A DNA stretch of 64,000 bases from CAVQCX01 sp963711095 (GCA_963711095.1 CAVQCX010000030.1:496001-560000); one strand, 5' to 3'. Numbered from the stretch's first letter, positions 36,850 through 45,997 are shown. Translations and numbers: made by a program. The notes: generated by a model from the sequence alone, not told the origin.

Positions 36850-38418
36850 ATGGGGCTTGAGAATATCTATCGGCTAGCGCGGGCGACGCGATCAGGCCAC
36901 GCCGAGCTGTTGCGGCTAGGCACCGGCCTGTTGTTCATCGTCGCCATCATGCTGTATGCGGGCATCAATATCCGGGACGTGCCCGGCAAGGGCATGCTGG
37001 TCAGTGCTGCAGTGATCGGCGCCTACATGGCGATGAACATCGGCGCCAACGACGTGGCCAACAACGTCGGCCCCGCGGTCGGCTCCCGCGCCCTGACCCT
37101 GCTCGGCGCCATCGCCATCGCCGCGGTATTCGAGGCCACGGGTGCGCTGGTTGCCGGGGGCGACGTAGTGAGCACCATCAAGAGCGGGATCATCGATCCA
37201 GCCCTCCTTGCCAGCCGCGATACGTTTGTCTGGCTGATGATCGCGGCCCTGCTGGCCGGCGCACTCTGGCTCAACCTGGCGACTGCCCTGGGCGCGCCGG
37301 TCTCCACCACCCACTCGATCGTCGGCGGCGTGCTCGGCGCCGGCATCGCCGCCGGCGGATGGGGTATCGCCGACTGGAGCCAGATGGGGGCCATCGTGGC
37401 GAGCTGGGTGATCTCACCGGTCTGCGGTGGGCTGATCGCCGCCGCCCTGCTCTACCTGATCAAGCGCAGCATCACCTACCAGCCGGACATGGCCGCGGCG
37501 GCCCGGAGGATGGTGCCCGCCCTGGTCGCACTCATGGCGTGGGCCTTCAGCACCTATCTGATCATCAAGGGGCTCAAGCACATCTGGAAGCCGAGCTTCT
37601 TCAGCGCCGCCCTGTGGAGCGCACTGCTGGCCCTTGCGGTGTATTTTGCAGTGCGTGCCGCCATCGGCCGGGCGGTGGCACCTATGGGCCCGGACAAGGC
37701 CAGCGTCAACCGCCTGTTCACCCTCCCCCTGATCTTTGCAGCCGCTCTGCTGAGCTTCGCTCACGGCGCCAACGACGTCGCCAATGCCGTCGGTCCCCTG
37801 GCCGCCATCAACGACGCCATCCTCAGGGGGGGTATCGCGGCAAAGGCCCAGATCCCGCTCTGGGTGATGATGGTGGGGGCCCTGGGCATCACACTCGGCC
37901 TGGCACTCTACGGCCCCAAGCTGATCCGCACCGTGGGCTCGGAGATCACCGAGCTTGACCAGAGCCGCGCCTTCTGCATCGCGATGGCGGCGGCCGTCAC
38001 CGTGATCATCGCCAGCCAGCTCGGTCTGCCGGTGAGCTCCACCCATATCGCCGTAGGCGCGGTATTCGGCGTCGGATTCCTGCGCGAGTATCTCAAGACC
38101 AGCTACGCCAGCATGATCGAGGAGATCCGGGCCCATCACGCCGACGAAAGCCGCGCCAACGTCGATGCCTTCCTGCAGCGATTCGATCAGGCCCCGGTCA
38201 GTGACAAGGGCCGACTGCTGAAGGACCTGAAAAAGCGCAGTGCCGTGCCCGTGATCACCAAGCAGGAGCGCAAGTCCCTGCGCCGCATGTATCGGCGCGA
38301 GCTGGTGAAACGCTCCATTCTGTTGAGAATCATTGCGGCCTGGGTCATCACCGTGCCGGTGTCGGCGCTGCTGGGCGCCGTCCTCTACTTCACCATCCGC
38401 GGCATGCTGCTGCCATGA
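36850..38418 (+). CDS. pit: Low-affinity inorganic phosphate permease, PiT family
   Basis: A 522-residue membrane transporter of the PiT family. The two signature repeats are visible: MNIGANDVANNVGPAVGSRAL (N-terminal, about residue 60) and FAHGANDVANAVGPLAAIN (about 305), each followed by a helix with PVSTTHS or PVSSTHIAVG. The cytoplasmic tail after residue 420 is charged. It probably imports phosphate with protons or as a metal complex. The next gene is another phosphate transporter. Confidence 0.93.
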   Translation: MGLENIYRLARATRSGHAELLRLGTGLLFIVAIMLYAGINIRDVPGKGMLVSAAVIGAYMAMNIGANDVANNVGPAVGSRALTLLGAIAIAAVFEATGALVAGGDVVSTIKSGIIDPALLASRDTFVWLMIAALLAGALWLNLATALGAPVSTTHSIVGGVLGAGIAAGGWGIADWSQMGAIVASWVISPVCGGLIAAALLYLIKRSITYQPDMAAAARRMVPALVALMAWAFSTYLIIKGLKHIWKPSFFSAALWSALLALAVYFAVRAAIGRAVAPMGPDKASVNRLFTLPLIFAAALLSFAHGANDVANAVGPLAAINDAILRGGIAAKAQIPLWVMMVGALGITLGLALYGPKLIRTVGSEITELDQSRAFCIAMAAAVTVIIASQLGLPVSSTHIAVGAVFGVGFLREYLKTSYASMIEEIRAHHADESRANVDAFLQRFDQAPVSDKGRLLKDLKKRSAVPVITKQERKSLRRMYRRELVKRSILLRIIAAWVITVPVSALLGAVLYFTIRGMLLP

Positions 38419-38479
38419 CCCGCTCCCCGGACATCCCGCGGGGCGCTGGCGCGCGACGCCGACCGATCCGGGGCGACCC

Positions 38480-40285
38480 GTGAGCCGGAGGATTCTGCTG
38501 CCGGTCGCCTTCGTGGTGCTCGCCTACGGATTCTGGCTGAGCCCGGACTTCCAGCAGATCGCCGCGGGCGTCGCCGTCTTTCTGTTCGGCATGCTGGCCC
38601 TGGAGGAGGGCTTCAAGACGTTCACGGGCGGTGTCCTGGAAGAGCTCCTGCGCAAGACCACCGACCGGCTGTGGAAGAGCATCAGCTTCGGCATCGTCAC
38701 CACGACCCTGATGCAGTCGAGCGGCCTGGTGGCGGTGATCACCATCTCCTTCCTGAGTGCCGGACTCATCGGACTGACTGCGGGTATAGGCGTCATCTTC
38801 GGGGCCAATCTCGGCACCACGACCGGAGCCTGGCTGATCGCCGGCTTCGGCCTCAAGGTCAAAATCGCCGCCTACGCAATGCCCATGCTGGTCTTCGGCG
38901 TCATTCTGGTGTTCCAGCGCCCGACGCTCCTGAAGGGCCTAGGCTACAGCCTGACCGGCCTGGGGTTCCTATTCCTCGGCATCCACTACATGAAAGAGGG
39001 CTTTGAAGCCTTCGGGGGCAGCTTCGATCTGGCGGCCTACGCAGTGCCCGGGATGCGCGGACTGCTGCTGTTCGCCCTGATCGGCATCGCGGCCACGGTG
39101 ATCATGCAGTCGAGCCACGCCACCCTGCTGATCACGATCACGGCGCTCGCCTCCCACCAAGTCACCTACGAGAACGCCCTGGCGCTGGCGATAGGTGCGA
39201 ACGTAGGCACCACGATCACGGCCATCATCGGGTCCATGGGGGCGAACATCGACGGAAAGCGCCTCGCGATGGCCCACCTGTTGTTCAACGTCACCACGGG
39301 CATGGCCGCTATCGTGCTGCTGCAGCAGCTGCGCTGGAGCGTGGACTTCGTGAGCGCGCACATTGGGATCGCGCCCGAGGATTACACCCTCAAGCTCGCA
39401 CTCTTTCATACCCTGTTCAACCTGCTCGGGATCAGCCTCATGATCCCGTTCATCCGCCAGCTCGTCTGGCTGCTGCAGCGATTCGTGAAGGTGGAGGAGG
39501 GAGCGATCGACGCCCCCCGCTACATCAACGAATCCGTCCTGGAGGTACCTGCGGCAGCCATCGAGGCGACCCGCAAGGAGATTCGCCACCTTTACCAGAA
39601 CGCGTTCGAGATCATCGCCCGCGGCCTGGCATTGCGCCCCGAGACCATCGATTCGACCCAGGATCTGACACGGGCCGTCGCCGCCACCACACGCATCGAG
39701 CCGATCGACATCGAGGAGCTCTACGAGCAGCGCGTCAAAGGGCTGCACAGCGCCATCGTGGAATTCATCAGCCGGGTGCAGGCCAGAGAGCTGCCCGAGC
39801 GCTGGGCCCATGATCTCAATGCCCTGCGCGAGGCGAGCCGCGGCATCGTCGAGGCTGTCAAAGACACCAAGCACATGCACAAGAACCTGAAGCGCTTCGC
39901 CGCCTCGCGCCACTCGGATATACGCCAACAGTACGACAGCCTGCGCGTGGAGCTTGCGACCATACTGCGGGAGATCGGCGAGCTCGCCTCCGGGGTCGGC
40001 GACGCTGACACGGTTCTGTCACTGGACGGGGCTAAGGTCCGACTGAAAGAGACCGACCATCGAATCAACCTCGCGCTGACGCGCCTGATTCGCGACCAGC
40101 GCATCACCGCGTACATGGCCACCTCTCTCATGAACGACTGCGGTTACGCATACGCGATCGGCAAGCATCTCGTCGACATGGCCCAGACGTTGTTTGCGGT
40201 GCGCGAGCGCAGGCTCAAGGACGCCGAGCAGCAGCTCGCACTCGACGAGGCAGACATCGAAAAGGTCATCAGCGCCCGGCGTTAG
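38480..40285 (+). CDS. Na/Pi-cotransporter family protein with PhoU-like domain
   Basis: A 601-residue protein of the NptA/Na-Pi cotransporter family. Two repeats with the QSS motif are visible: TTTLMQSSGLVAVITISFL (about 75-93) and ATVIMQSSHATLLITITAL (about 210-228), each followed by GANLGTTTGAW or GANVGTTITAI. The last 200 residues are helical and charged like PhoU. I choose the GTG at 38480 (VSRRILLPVAFVVL). It lies 62 bases after pit and probably shares its transcript. Confidence 0.9.
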   Translation: MSRRILLPVAFVVLAYGFWLSPDFQQIAAGVAVFLFGMLALEEGFKTFTGGVLEELLRKTTDRLWKSISFGIVTTTLMQSSGLVAVITISFLSAGLIGLTAGIGVIFGANLGTTTGAWLIAGFGLKVKIAAYAMPMLVFGVILVFQRPTLLKGLGYSLTGLGFLFLGIHYMKEGFEAFGGSFDLAAYAVPGMRGLLLFALIGIAATVIMQSSHATLLITITALASHQVTYENALALAIGANVGTTITAIIGSMGANIDGKRLAMAHLLFNVTTGMAAIVLLQQLRWSVDFVSAHIGIAPEDYTLKLALFHTLFNLLGISLMIPFIRQLVWLLQRFVKVEEGAIDAPRYINESVLEVPAAAIEATRKEIRHLYQNAFEIIARGLALRPETIDSTQDLTRAVAATTRIEPIDIEELYEQRVKGLHSAIVEFISRVQARELPERWAHDLNALREASRGIVEAVKDTKHMHKNLKRFAASRHSDIRQQYDSLRVELATILREIGELASGVGDADTVLSLDGAKVRLKETDHRINLALTRLIRDQRITAYMATSLMNDCGYAYAIGKHLVDMAQTLFAVRERRLKDAEQQLALDEADIEKVISARR

Positions 40286-40326
40286 GGCGTACATCGATCG
40301 ACTCGAACGGGCACGGGAAGACAGCA

Positions 40327-40590
40327 ATGAAGACCAAGAAGCTCCTGTCCAGGCTGGCTGATTTCCTCGACGCCGACCGCCGAGCACAGATTGAAAATAA
40401 AAGATGTATCAAAGAGATACTAAACAAACTTAAGAAGAAAGAGCGGGCCCTGAAGGACAAGCTCGAAGACGAGGACGATCCGGCGAAACGCGCCGAGATC
40501 GATGCCAAGCTGCGGGTGATCTATGCCCAGCGCACCAAGGGCGTCGGCATCCTGAAGGAGCTGCGCGGCAACGCCGGTGGGCCGGCCTGA
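40327..40590 (+). CDS. Small coiled-coil protein after the phosphate transporters
   Basis: An 87-residue, highly charged, probably helical protein (CIKEILNKLKKKERALKDKL). It has no signal peptide or membrane segment. It lies 42 bases after the Na/Pi gene and is found in a comparable place in related loci as a small hypothetical protein. Codons 20-40 are markedly more AT-rich than neighbours. The function is unknown. Confidence 0.6.
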   Translation: MKTKKLLSRLADFLDADRRAQIENKRCIKEILNKLKKKERALKDKLEDEDDPAKRAEIDAKLRVIYAQRTKGVGILKELRGNAGGPA

Positions 40591-40609
40591 TAGCCGGTTC
40601 CCTCACCGC

Positions 40610-40744
40610 TCGGCAGCGCCCCGGCACCCCCCCGGGGGCGCGGCCCAGCATGCGGGCATAGGGGGCGATCAGCTCGCTCACCCGCCCGGCTTCATCCGGC
40701 GGCGGGGTGAGGCTGATCCGTGTCGCTTCGGCAAGGTCTTGCAT
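40610..40744 (-). pseudogene. N-terminal fragment of a CMD/AhpD-like protein
   Basis: ATG 40744, preceded by AGAAGGAGA, starts a frame reading ATRISLTPPPDEAGRVSELI and on to LGRAPGGVP. This pattern resembles the start of carboxymuconolactone-decarboxylase/AhpD-like peroxidase proteins. The resemblance stops after about 40 residues and the frame runs antisense through the next gene. It is best read as a truncated remnant, and low confidence applies to the family name. Confidence 0.35.
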
Positions 40745-40760
40745 GAACGTCTCCTTCTGT

Positions 40761-40865
40761 TCAGACGCAACGGTAGAAGGACAGCATCAGGGGGCGTCCG
40801 CGGTGATCGGACAGGCGCACTCGGGTCCCCTCCATGTCCTCCAGCTCAAAATCCGGCGCCGGCAT
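40761..40865 (-). pseudogene. Truncated peroxiredoxin (AhpC/TSA) N-terminus
   Basis: A 34-residue frame, APDFELEDMEGTRVRLSDHR then GRPLMLSFYRCV and a stop. It matches the first beta-strands of AhpC/TSA peroxiredoxins, but the family normally continues into the peroxidatic cysteine motif just after FYR. It lies 16 bases upstream of the CMD/AhpD-like fragment on the same strand, so a peroxide-detoxifying pair seems to have decayed here. Confidence 0.45.
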
Positions 40866-40882
40866 GCCCGGTCCCGGTTACC

Positions 40883-41911
40883 TCATGAGTCGACCCGGGC
40901 CAGGGGGCCTGGCAGGGGCCGGGCCATTGACAGGCCCTTGACCCGATCGCGCTGCATCTCGGCGAGCTGCGCCCGGACCGCGTCCTTCCAGTGCACCCGG
41001 GGCCGGTAGCCCAGCAGGCGCTCGGCCTCGGCGTTGTCCGCAGCCGTTTCCTCCAGGAGCAGGACGATGCTGCGGGTGATGAAGGGCTCGGTCCCGACGA
41101 GCCGCGCGATGCCTTCCATCAGCCGGGCGAAGGCGTAGGCCTGCGGGAAGGACACGCCGAAGTGGGGCTGCGGGTATCCGTAGGCGTGGTGGAAGAAGCG
41201 GATCACCTCCCGGACCGTGGGTGTCTCGGGCCCTACCACATCAGGGCAGTGGAAGCCCCGCAGACCTTCCCGGGTGGCCGCCAGGGCCATGGCACGGCCG
41301 ACGTCCGCGCCGGCGATCAGCGGCAGGGTCGTTCGGCCCCGGCCCACCCAGGGCACCAGGTGCGTCCTCAGCCGCGGCAGCAGCAGGGGCAGCATGCCCA
41401 GCCCATAGCTGCGGCCCACAAACAGGCCCAGGCGCACGGCCAGCATGGCCCCGCCCCGCTCGGCCAGCGATTCCATACGACGCTCCATCCGCACGACGTT
41501 CGCCATGTGGGGCCAGAGGCTGTCGGCGTCGCCCCTGAGCGCGGTGTCGGGCAAGGCGCGCAGCACCCGGGCCGTGGTGCTGCTGGGCAGCACCAGCCGT
41601 TCCACGCCGGCCCGGACGGCCAAATCGAACAATGCCAGGGTCGGCTCCAGGTAGTAACGGCGCGACTCCTCGGCATGGGCCCAGGCCGAGGTCCAGGCCG
41701 CGCAGTGGCAGACCGCGTCCACCCCCCGCAGGGCTTGCTCGAGGAAGGTCGCATCCCGCATGTCCCCCCGGCGAACCTCCCCCCCGAATCCCGGAGGCAG
41801 GCGGGTCGGATCGCGCACCACGGCGATGATGCGCGCACCGGTGTCCGCCAGGGCGGCGAGCACGTGCCTGCCGACGAACCCGTTCGCTCCCGTGACCATG
41901 ACCGTCTGCAT
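40883..41911 (-). CDS. NAD(P)-dependent epimerase/dehydratase family protein
   Basis: A 342-residue extended short-chain dehydrogenase. The Rossmann motif TGANGFVGRHV is at residues 7-17. VCHCAAWTSAW and VLPSSTTARVL follow, and the usual YxxxK is not obvious (WPHMANVVRMERRM lies in its place), so the catalytic activity is uncertain. ATG 41911 directly precedes the Rossmann strand. It lies 10 bases after the DsrE-family gene and is probably under the same TetR control. Confidence 0.8.
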   Translation of the reverse strand: MQTVMVTGANGFVGRHVLAALADTGARIIAVVRDPTRLPPGFGGEVRRGDMRDATFLEQALRGVDAVCHCAAWTSAWAHAEESRRYYLEPTLALFDLAVRAGVERLVLPSSTTARVLRALPDTALRGDADSLWPHMANVVRMERRMESLAERGGAMLAVRLGLFVGRSYGLGMLPLLLPRLRTHLVPWVGRGRTTLPLIAGADVGRAMALAATREGLRGFHCPDVVGPETPTVREVIRFFHHAYGYPQPHFGVSFPQAYAFARLMEGIARLVGTEPFITRSIVLLLEETAADNAEAERLLGYRPRVHWKDAVRAQLAEMQRDRVKGLSMARPLPGPLARVDS

Positions 41912-41921
41912 GGCCGGTCCC

Positions 41922-42215
41922 TCAGATGAACAGGGTGAAACGGGACCTGAGCGCCTCCTCCATGAAGGTGGCCACCCCGCCCAGCTCGATACCATCCACG
42001 AATTCCGCCGCGTCCACCCCCATTACGTCGATGGCCATGGTGCAGCCGATCATACGGGTGCCCATCTCCTGGGCCATGTCGCGCAGCTCCTCCACCGACG
42101 CGAGGCGCTCATCCAGCTCCGCCCGCAGGGCGCCCAGATCCGCGGGTGCCGGCGCTCGGACATGCGGGTCTTCGGGCCCAGGCGCTTGCCTACGGGATTC
42201 GGCTATCTGACTCAT
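41922..42215 (-). CDS. Short DsrE/DsrF-like protein
   Basis: A 97-residue protein whose second half, GTRMIGCTMAIDVMGVDAAE followed by DGIELGGVATFMEEA, is the C-terminal signature of DsrE/DsrF/DrsH-like proteins, including the conserved cysteine. The N-terminal part of the usual 150-residue fold is replaced by a proline-rich lead, so it may be a shortened form. A palindromic TetR-type operator sits 22 bases upstream of the start. Confidence 0.75.
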   Translation of the reverse strand: MSQIAESRRQAPGPEDPHVRAPAPADLGALRAELDERLASVEELRDMAQEMGTRMIGCTMAIDVMGVDAAEFVDGIELGGVATFMEEALRSRFTLFI

Positions 42216-42236
42216 GGTCGCTCCTTCCGGTCAGAT

Positions 42237-42254
42237 AAACAGACCGGTCTGTTG
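42237..42254. promoter_or_regulatory. TetR-type operator before the DsrE-like gene
   Basis: AAACAGACCGGTCTGTTG contains the perfect 14-base palindrome ACAGACCGGTCTGT. Its core GACCGGTC is shared with the site just upstream of tetR at 42881-42898, so both are probably bound by the same repressor. Confidence 0.7.
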
Positions 42255-42272
42255 TGAAGAGGCCAAAAAAAT

Positions 42273-42879
42273 TCAGGGCCTCAGGTATCCATCCAGGAAG
42301 TCGATGGCACGGGTCACCTCCTCGCGCCTCTGACTGGTCTTGTCCAACAGCACCGCGCCTTCCATGAGCCCGAGCATCATGCCGGCGGTGTCCGCGGCGT
42401 CCAGATCGGCGCGCACCTCGCCCGCCGACTGGGCCTTCTCCAGCAGATCCCGCATCAGCCCGCGGATCCCGTCAAAGACCTGCTTGACCTTGAGACGCAC
42501 TGCCTCGCTGCCGGCGGAGAAGCTCCAGGGCGAAATTGCCGAAGAAGCAGCCGCGCACATGACAGGCCGCGCTGTCGACGGTCATGCGTCCAGACATGCC
42601 CCGTATCAGCTTGAACAAGGCGGTCCGGGGCGACGGCTCGGCCAGTATCCCCTCCAACCCAATCTCCTCGAACGCCAGGTCGCGGTGCCAGTCCAGCACG
42701 GCGGTCGCCAATTCTTCCTTGCTCTTGAAGTGGTAGAAGAAGCTGCCCTTGGTGCCCCCCGCCTCCGCAATGATGCGGTCCACGCCCGTGGCGTTGTAGC
42801 CATGGAGGTAGAACAGGTCGTTGGCCGCCCGCAGGATCTTCTCGCGGGTTGCCAGGGCCTTTGGGGAAGGCGCTTTCAC
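42273..42879 (-). pseudogene. TetR/AcrR-family regulator (NemR/AcuR-like), frameshifted
   Basis: The N-terminal HTH is intact: ALATREKILRAANDLFYLHG through GGTKGSFFYHFKSKEELA. The ligand domain has the ACHVRGCFFGNFALEL motif, whose cysteine is typical of electrophile-sensing NemR-like proteins. The frame breaks at 42517-42522 (GAGAAG on the plus strand); dropping one base joins LEL to SAGSEAVRLKVKQVFDG and gives about 201 residues. The same bases occur in the second copy at 46 kb, so the change predates the duplication. GTG 42879 lies beside the operator. It probably represses itself and the DsrE/epimerase genes. Confidence 0.75.
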
Positions 42880-43223
42880 AAAACTGACCGGTCCGTTTTT
42901 TTGAGAGAGAATCGTAGATCTCGTCGCAGAGCCTGTCAAGCACACAGACAAACGGCCCGACGCAGCCCCGCCTCGATCTGCGACAGCGAGCATCCGAGAC
43001 AGGCGTTGCGCCGCTACCCGACGATCGTACTTCAATTGTCGCTCCACCGGCCCAGATCTGGCAGAACAGCCGGGGCGCGGTCCAGGAATTGCGCACACCT
43101 GGATCCCCCGGCCTCGCCAGGTCAATCGTTGATGTGATCTCTGACTCGGTTGCGGAGGCTCCGGAGTTGTGCGGGGGCTTCCGCGCGGGGCGGCAGCGCC
43201 CAGAGGATGGCTCGGTTCGGCCA
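42482..43223. repeat. Duplicated block, copy A
   Basis: About 742 bases, from GCTTGACCTTGAGACGC to GGCTCGGTTCGGCCA, recur nearly identically at 45998-46904. The block holds the N-terminal two thirds of tetR, its operator and upstream sequence. This copy lacks the 165-base insertion found in copy B. Confidence 0.92.
42881..42898. promoter_or_regulatory. TetR autoregulatory operator
   Basis: AAACTGACCGGTCCGTTT is an 18-base near-perfect inverted repeat with the same GACCGGTC core as the site at 42237. It ends two bases from the GTG start of tetR, so binding would block initiation. Confidence 0.7.
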
Positions 43224-43858
43224 GGAGGAGTCCTTCAGGGCCTGCTTATATTGGAGGCTGCCAAACGTCGGTTCCGGCGGACTCCGAACATTGGGGCGAC
43301 GACGCCTAGAGCAGCCATCCGGAACCGGATACTGGTCCAATCCCGTGTCTTGACGCCGGCCGCGGCGCCCTGCGATAGTTCACGAATCGTCGAGGCCAGA
43401 AGGCTCGCGCGTGGACGAGACCAATCGCCTGGGGCCGGACCCGCCTACGCTCCCTCGACATCCCCGACGGGCGCCCGAGCCGGTTGGTCATCCGTTCCTT
43501 TTGGCAACCCGTCGTCGCCGCGGCTTTGCTACTGCGTATTGCTGCTCCCGCCAGGACCCAATAGAAACGCCGGGCCGGAGAGTGGACATGGTCGCCCTTT
43601 CCACCGGCGCGGTTCTCGGCCAAATGGGCGTCGCGCCGCCCGATAGACCGACATGTTCCGTGTTTCTCCACAGGCGCCATCCACTCATTTGAACTGTTCC
43701 GCGAGATTCTTGCCGGCGGAGGCGATTCCGAAACCCAGAACTCTATGGAACTCTATGAAGAAGCTGTCCTGTGGTACGTCACTGCGCCGCGTAGCAGGTT
43801 CGCCAGTCCGCAATTTGACCTTCCCTGTCGGAGCCCTTTCTGCGCTACATTCCGGGGG
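43126..43858. other. Relic DNA, no gene seen
   Basis: About 730 bases between tetR and the RAYT transposase. It holds the end of duplicated copy A, a 37-base repeat (43218-43254), and degenerate reading frames without family resemblance. Confidence 0.5.
43218..43254. repeat. 37-bp dispersed repeat, left copy
   Basis: From CGGCCAGGAGGAGTCC to GCTTATATTGG. It matches 32 of 37 bases with 62884-62920 and shares its second half with 62837-62860. It abuts the right end of duplicated copy A. The two outer copies bracket the accessory island. Confidence 0.75.
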
Positions 43859-43879
43859 AAAAGGGGCCGGACCCCTTTT
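43859..43879. repeat. REP-like hairpin before the RAYT gene
   Basis: AAAAGGGG and CCCCTTTT pair around CCGGA, followed by further T residues, so it may also terminate transcription. A related GGGGTC-GACCCC palindrome lies at the RAYT stop codon. Such palindromes are the usual partners of RAYT transposases. Confidence 0.6.
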
Positions 43880-43929
43880 TGTGCTATATTCAGAGTATTG
43901 CGGCTTGTCGGGTCACAGAAGGGGCAACG

Positions 43930-44634
43930 ATGCCGAGAAAGCAGAGGCTCTTCCTGGCGGGGGTACCCGCGCACCTGGTGCAAAGGGGCAACGACCGCCA
44001 GGCGGTCTTTTACGATGACTCGGATTACCGAGCCTACCTGGGATGGCTTGTAGAAGGTGCGCAGCGCTATGGGTGCGCGATTCACGCCTATGTGCTGATG
44101 ACCAATCACGTTCACCTGTTGCTGACGCCGCGCGACAGGGACTCGATCAGCCGGCTGCTGCAGTACGTGGGGCGAAGGTACGTGCCGTATGTCAACCACA
44201 GGTACGGGCGGACGGGGACCTTGTGGGAGGGGAGATTCAAGGCGAGCGTTATCGATGCCTCGGAGTATCTGCTCAGGTGCTCCCGATATATCGAATTGAA
44301 TCCGGTAAAGGCCGGAATGGTTGATTCGCCGCGGGTTTATCGGTGGTCGCGCAACCGCGCCAACGCGCAGGGAGCTGCGGACCCTGCGGTATCTCCTCAT
44401 GAGGTGTATCTTGGACTGGGCAAGGATGCGCAGACACGAAGAGCGGCATACCGGCAGTGGTTTCGGGGTCATGTCGAAGAGCAACACATCGACGAGATCC
44501 GGGCTTGCCTGCAGACCGGCACGCCACTGGGCAATGATCGGTTCCGCGAAGATATCGAGCGGGCGTTGAAGGTCAAAGTGGGGCAGGCGAGCCGTGGCCG
44601 CCCGAGGGCCGACAGCTCCAGTAAAGGGGTCTGA
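43930..44634 (+). mobile_element. REP-associated tyrosine transposase (RAYT)
   Basis: A 234-residue Y1-transposase-family protein. GVPAHLVQRGNDRQAVFYDD near the N-terminus, the HUH motif in MTNHVHLLLTP (about 57-67), and the catalytic tyrosine region LLQYVGRRYVPYVNHRYGR are all present, as is TLWEGRFKASVIDASEYLLRC. RAYTs act on single-stranded REP palindromes. The gene ends inside a GGGGTCTGACCCC palindrome. It looks intact. Confidence 0.9.
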
Positions 44635-44638
44635 CCCC
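44626..44638. repeat. REP-like palindrome at the RAYT stop
   Basis: GGGGTCTGACCCC is a perfect odd-length palindrome containing the RAYT stop codon. Related but imperfect versions occur at 43859-43879 and 63226-63240. Confidence 0.65.
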
Positions 44639-44724
44639 TGTCACTGTTTCCATGCTGTTTGCGAGCTGCTCAACAAAAAACATTATTTAAAAAACTCCGT
44701 AGCAGTTTATCTTACCATTTGCCC

Positions 44725-44874
44725 ATGGCCAGGCCGCTACGAATTGAGTTTGGCGGGGCGCTCTATCACGTCACGTCCCGGGGTGATCGGGGCGAGGCGG
44801 TCTACGACGACGATGAGGAGGATCGGGACAGGTTTCTCGCCACGCTCGGGGGGGTGGTGGAACGGTTCAATTAA
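44725..44874 (+). pseudogene. N-terminal fragment of a second RAYT transposase
   Basis: A 49-residue frame, MARPLRIEFGGALYHVTSRG then EEDRDRFLATLGGVVERFN and a stop. It is the standard start of RAYT/Y1 transposases, but the HUH and tyrosine motifs are missing, so the rest has been lost. An AT-rich stretch lies just upstream. It differs in sequence from the intact RAYT next to it. Confidence 0.75.
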
Positions 44875-44886
44875 TCGTGTCCCCTT

Positions 44887-45315
44887 TTAGCGGTGGCCTT
44901 TAACGATGATCGCGACCGCCTGGGCCGGCGAGACAATGGGAATGCCTTGGTAGTTGTTCCCGAGATCGAGCAAATGCCGGTCGCCGGAGACGATCAATTC
45001 GGCGTGGGCGGCCAGAGCGGTGGCGAGCACCTGGTCATCGGCTGGATCCTGGGTGATGACGGGCGCTATGGTCGCTGGGGCGACGATGGTTACCAAGGCC
45101 GCATACCCGTCGAACAGGTCGCCTGCCGAGATCCCGAGTCGGGCCAGTGGGTTGGCGAACTTCTCTCGCCCGAGTACCCCTTGCAACTCCGCCAGTAGCC
45201 CCACGCTGCTGGCCAAATCGATCGCCCTGGCTTGGGCCGCATCGATCAGGCGCCCTGGCGTGCCGCCCCACAGCAGCCCGGACAGCGCCGTATTCGTATC
45301 AAGCACCAGCCGCAC
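44887..45315 (-). CDS. PIN-domain toxin of a toxin-antitoxin pair
   Basis: A 142-residue PIN nuclease of the VapC-like COG1569 type. MRLVLDTNTALSGLLWGGTP holds the first acidic residue, LLAELQGVL the second, and DPADDQVLATALAAHAELIVSGDRHLLDL the last two or three. It would cleave RNA when freed from its partner. It overlaps the antitoxin gene by 17 bases. Confidence 0.88.
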   Translation of the reverse strand: MRLVLDTNTALSGLLWGGTPGRLIDAAQARAIDLASSVGLLAELQGVLGREKFANPLARLGISAGDLFDGYAALVTIVAPATIAPVITQDPADDQVLATALAAHAELIVSGDRHLLDLGNNYQGIPIVSPAQAVAIIVKGHR

Positions 45316-45541
45316 GCTGCTGCTCGGTGCGATACGCTTCGATCTCCGCCTGGATCTCCTCGGCGGTCATTGGCTCGATGGGCTCGGCCGCAAGCCGCTG
45401 CCGCGCCCCCTTCAGCCGCGCGATGCGCTCGGCGCGCAACTGCTCGCGTAGTATGCGCTCGATGCTCTCCGGTGCCAGCAGCCCCGCGCGCTGGGCTTCC
45501 TGGGCGAGCTGGTCAGGTAAGGTAATCTGAACTGTCGTCAT
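45299..45541 (-). CDS. Antitoxin for the PIN toxin
   Basis: An 80-residue protein with an N-terminal ribbon-helix-helix-like start (TTVQITLPDQLAQEAQRAGL) and a charged C-terminal helix (AEEIQAEIEAYRTEQQ) suited to wrapping the toxin. It is upstream of and overlaps the PIN gene, the normal order for such operons. Confidence 0.82.
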   Translation of the reverse strand: MTTVQITLPDQLAQEAQRAGLLAPESIERILREQLRAERIARLKGARQRLAAEPIEPMTAEEIQAEIEAYRTEQQRAAGA

Positions 45542-45660
45542 GGCCTGTCCATTTCTGCTCGTCCCTGGTTGGTTCTCGAGTCCCCGGCCAACCGCTTGGT
45601 CGGGTATTTCAAGATCATCCGATCCATCAACCCGCGCAGGGTGCGATAGGCGATAACTCA

Positions 45661-45816
45661 GTGAGGGAAGCCCCCGGCTCTGCCGGGGGACTCACCGAGG
45701 TTTGACCTATACGACGGTCGGCGTGAATTTTCCGAGCTCTGCCAAGATTTACGGAGCTCACGATGAAAGAATACCAGAGCTTGAGTCGTACGAGACGGGA
45801 CTGCAAGCAGCGTTAA
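45661..45816 (+). mobile_element. Remnant of an IS200-family element
   Basis: A strong hairpin (CCCCCGGC-TCT-GCCGGGGG, 45671-45689, flanked by GTGAG/CTCAC) resembles the left-end hairpin of IS200 elements. It is followed at 45763 by ATG and MKEYQSLSRTRRDCKQ, the start of IS200 TnpA, ending at a stop after 17 codons. The rest of the transposase is absent. Confidence 0.6.
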
Positions 45817-45997
45817 GAGGTCGGTGACAAAGGAGAATTCAAGCGATTTGCATTTGTCACCGACCCCCGAACGAAAAGCTCGGGTCAGTTCTCGTATTGT
45901 AGCACGCAGCGACTATGGCGGCGGCTCGAAAGAGGTATAGGGGTCAGGGGAGGTCAGAGCCGTTAACCACGGAGAACCCCAAAAGGAGTCTGACCCG

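Noticed and set aside
45570..45610. Possible tRNA T-arm (GGTTCTCGAGTCC).
   Set aside because: No matching acceptor, D or anticodon arms are found around it.
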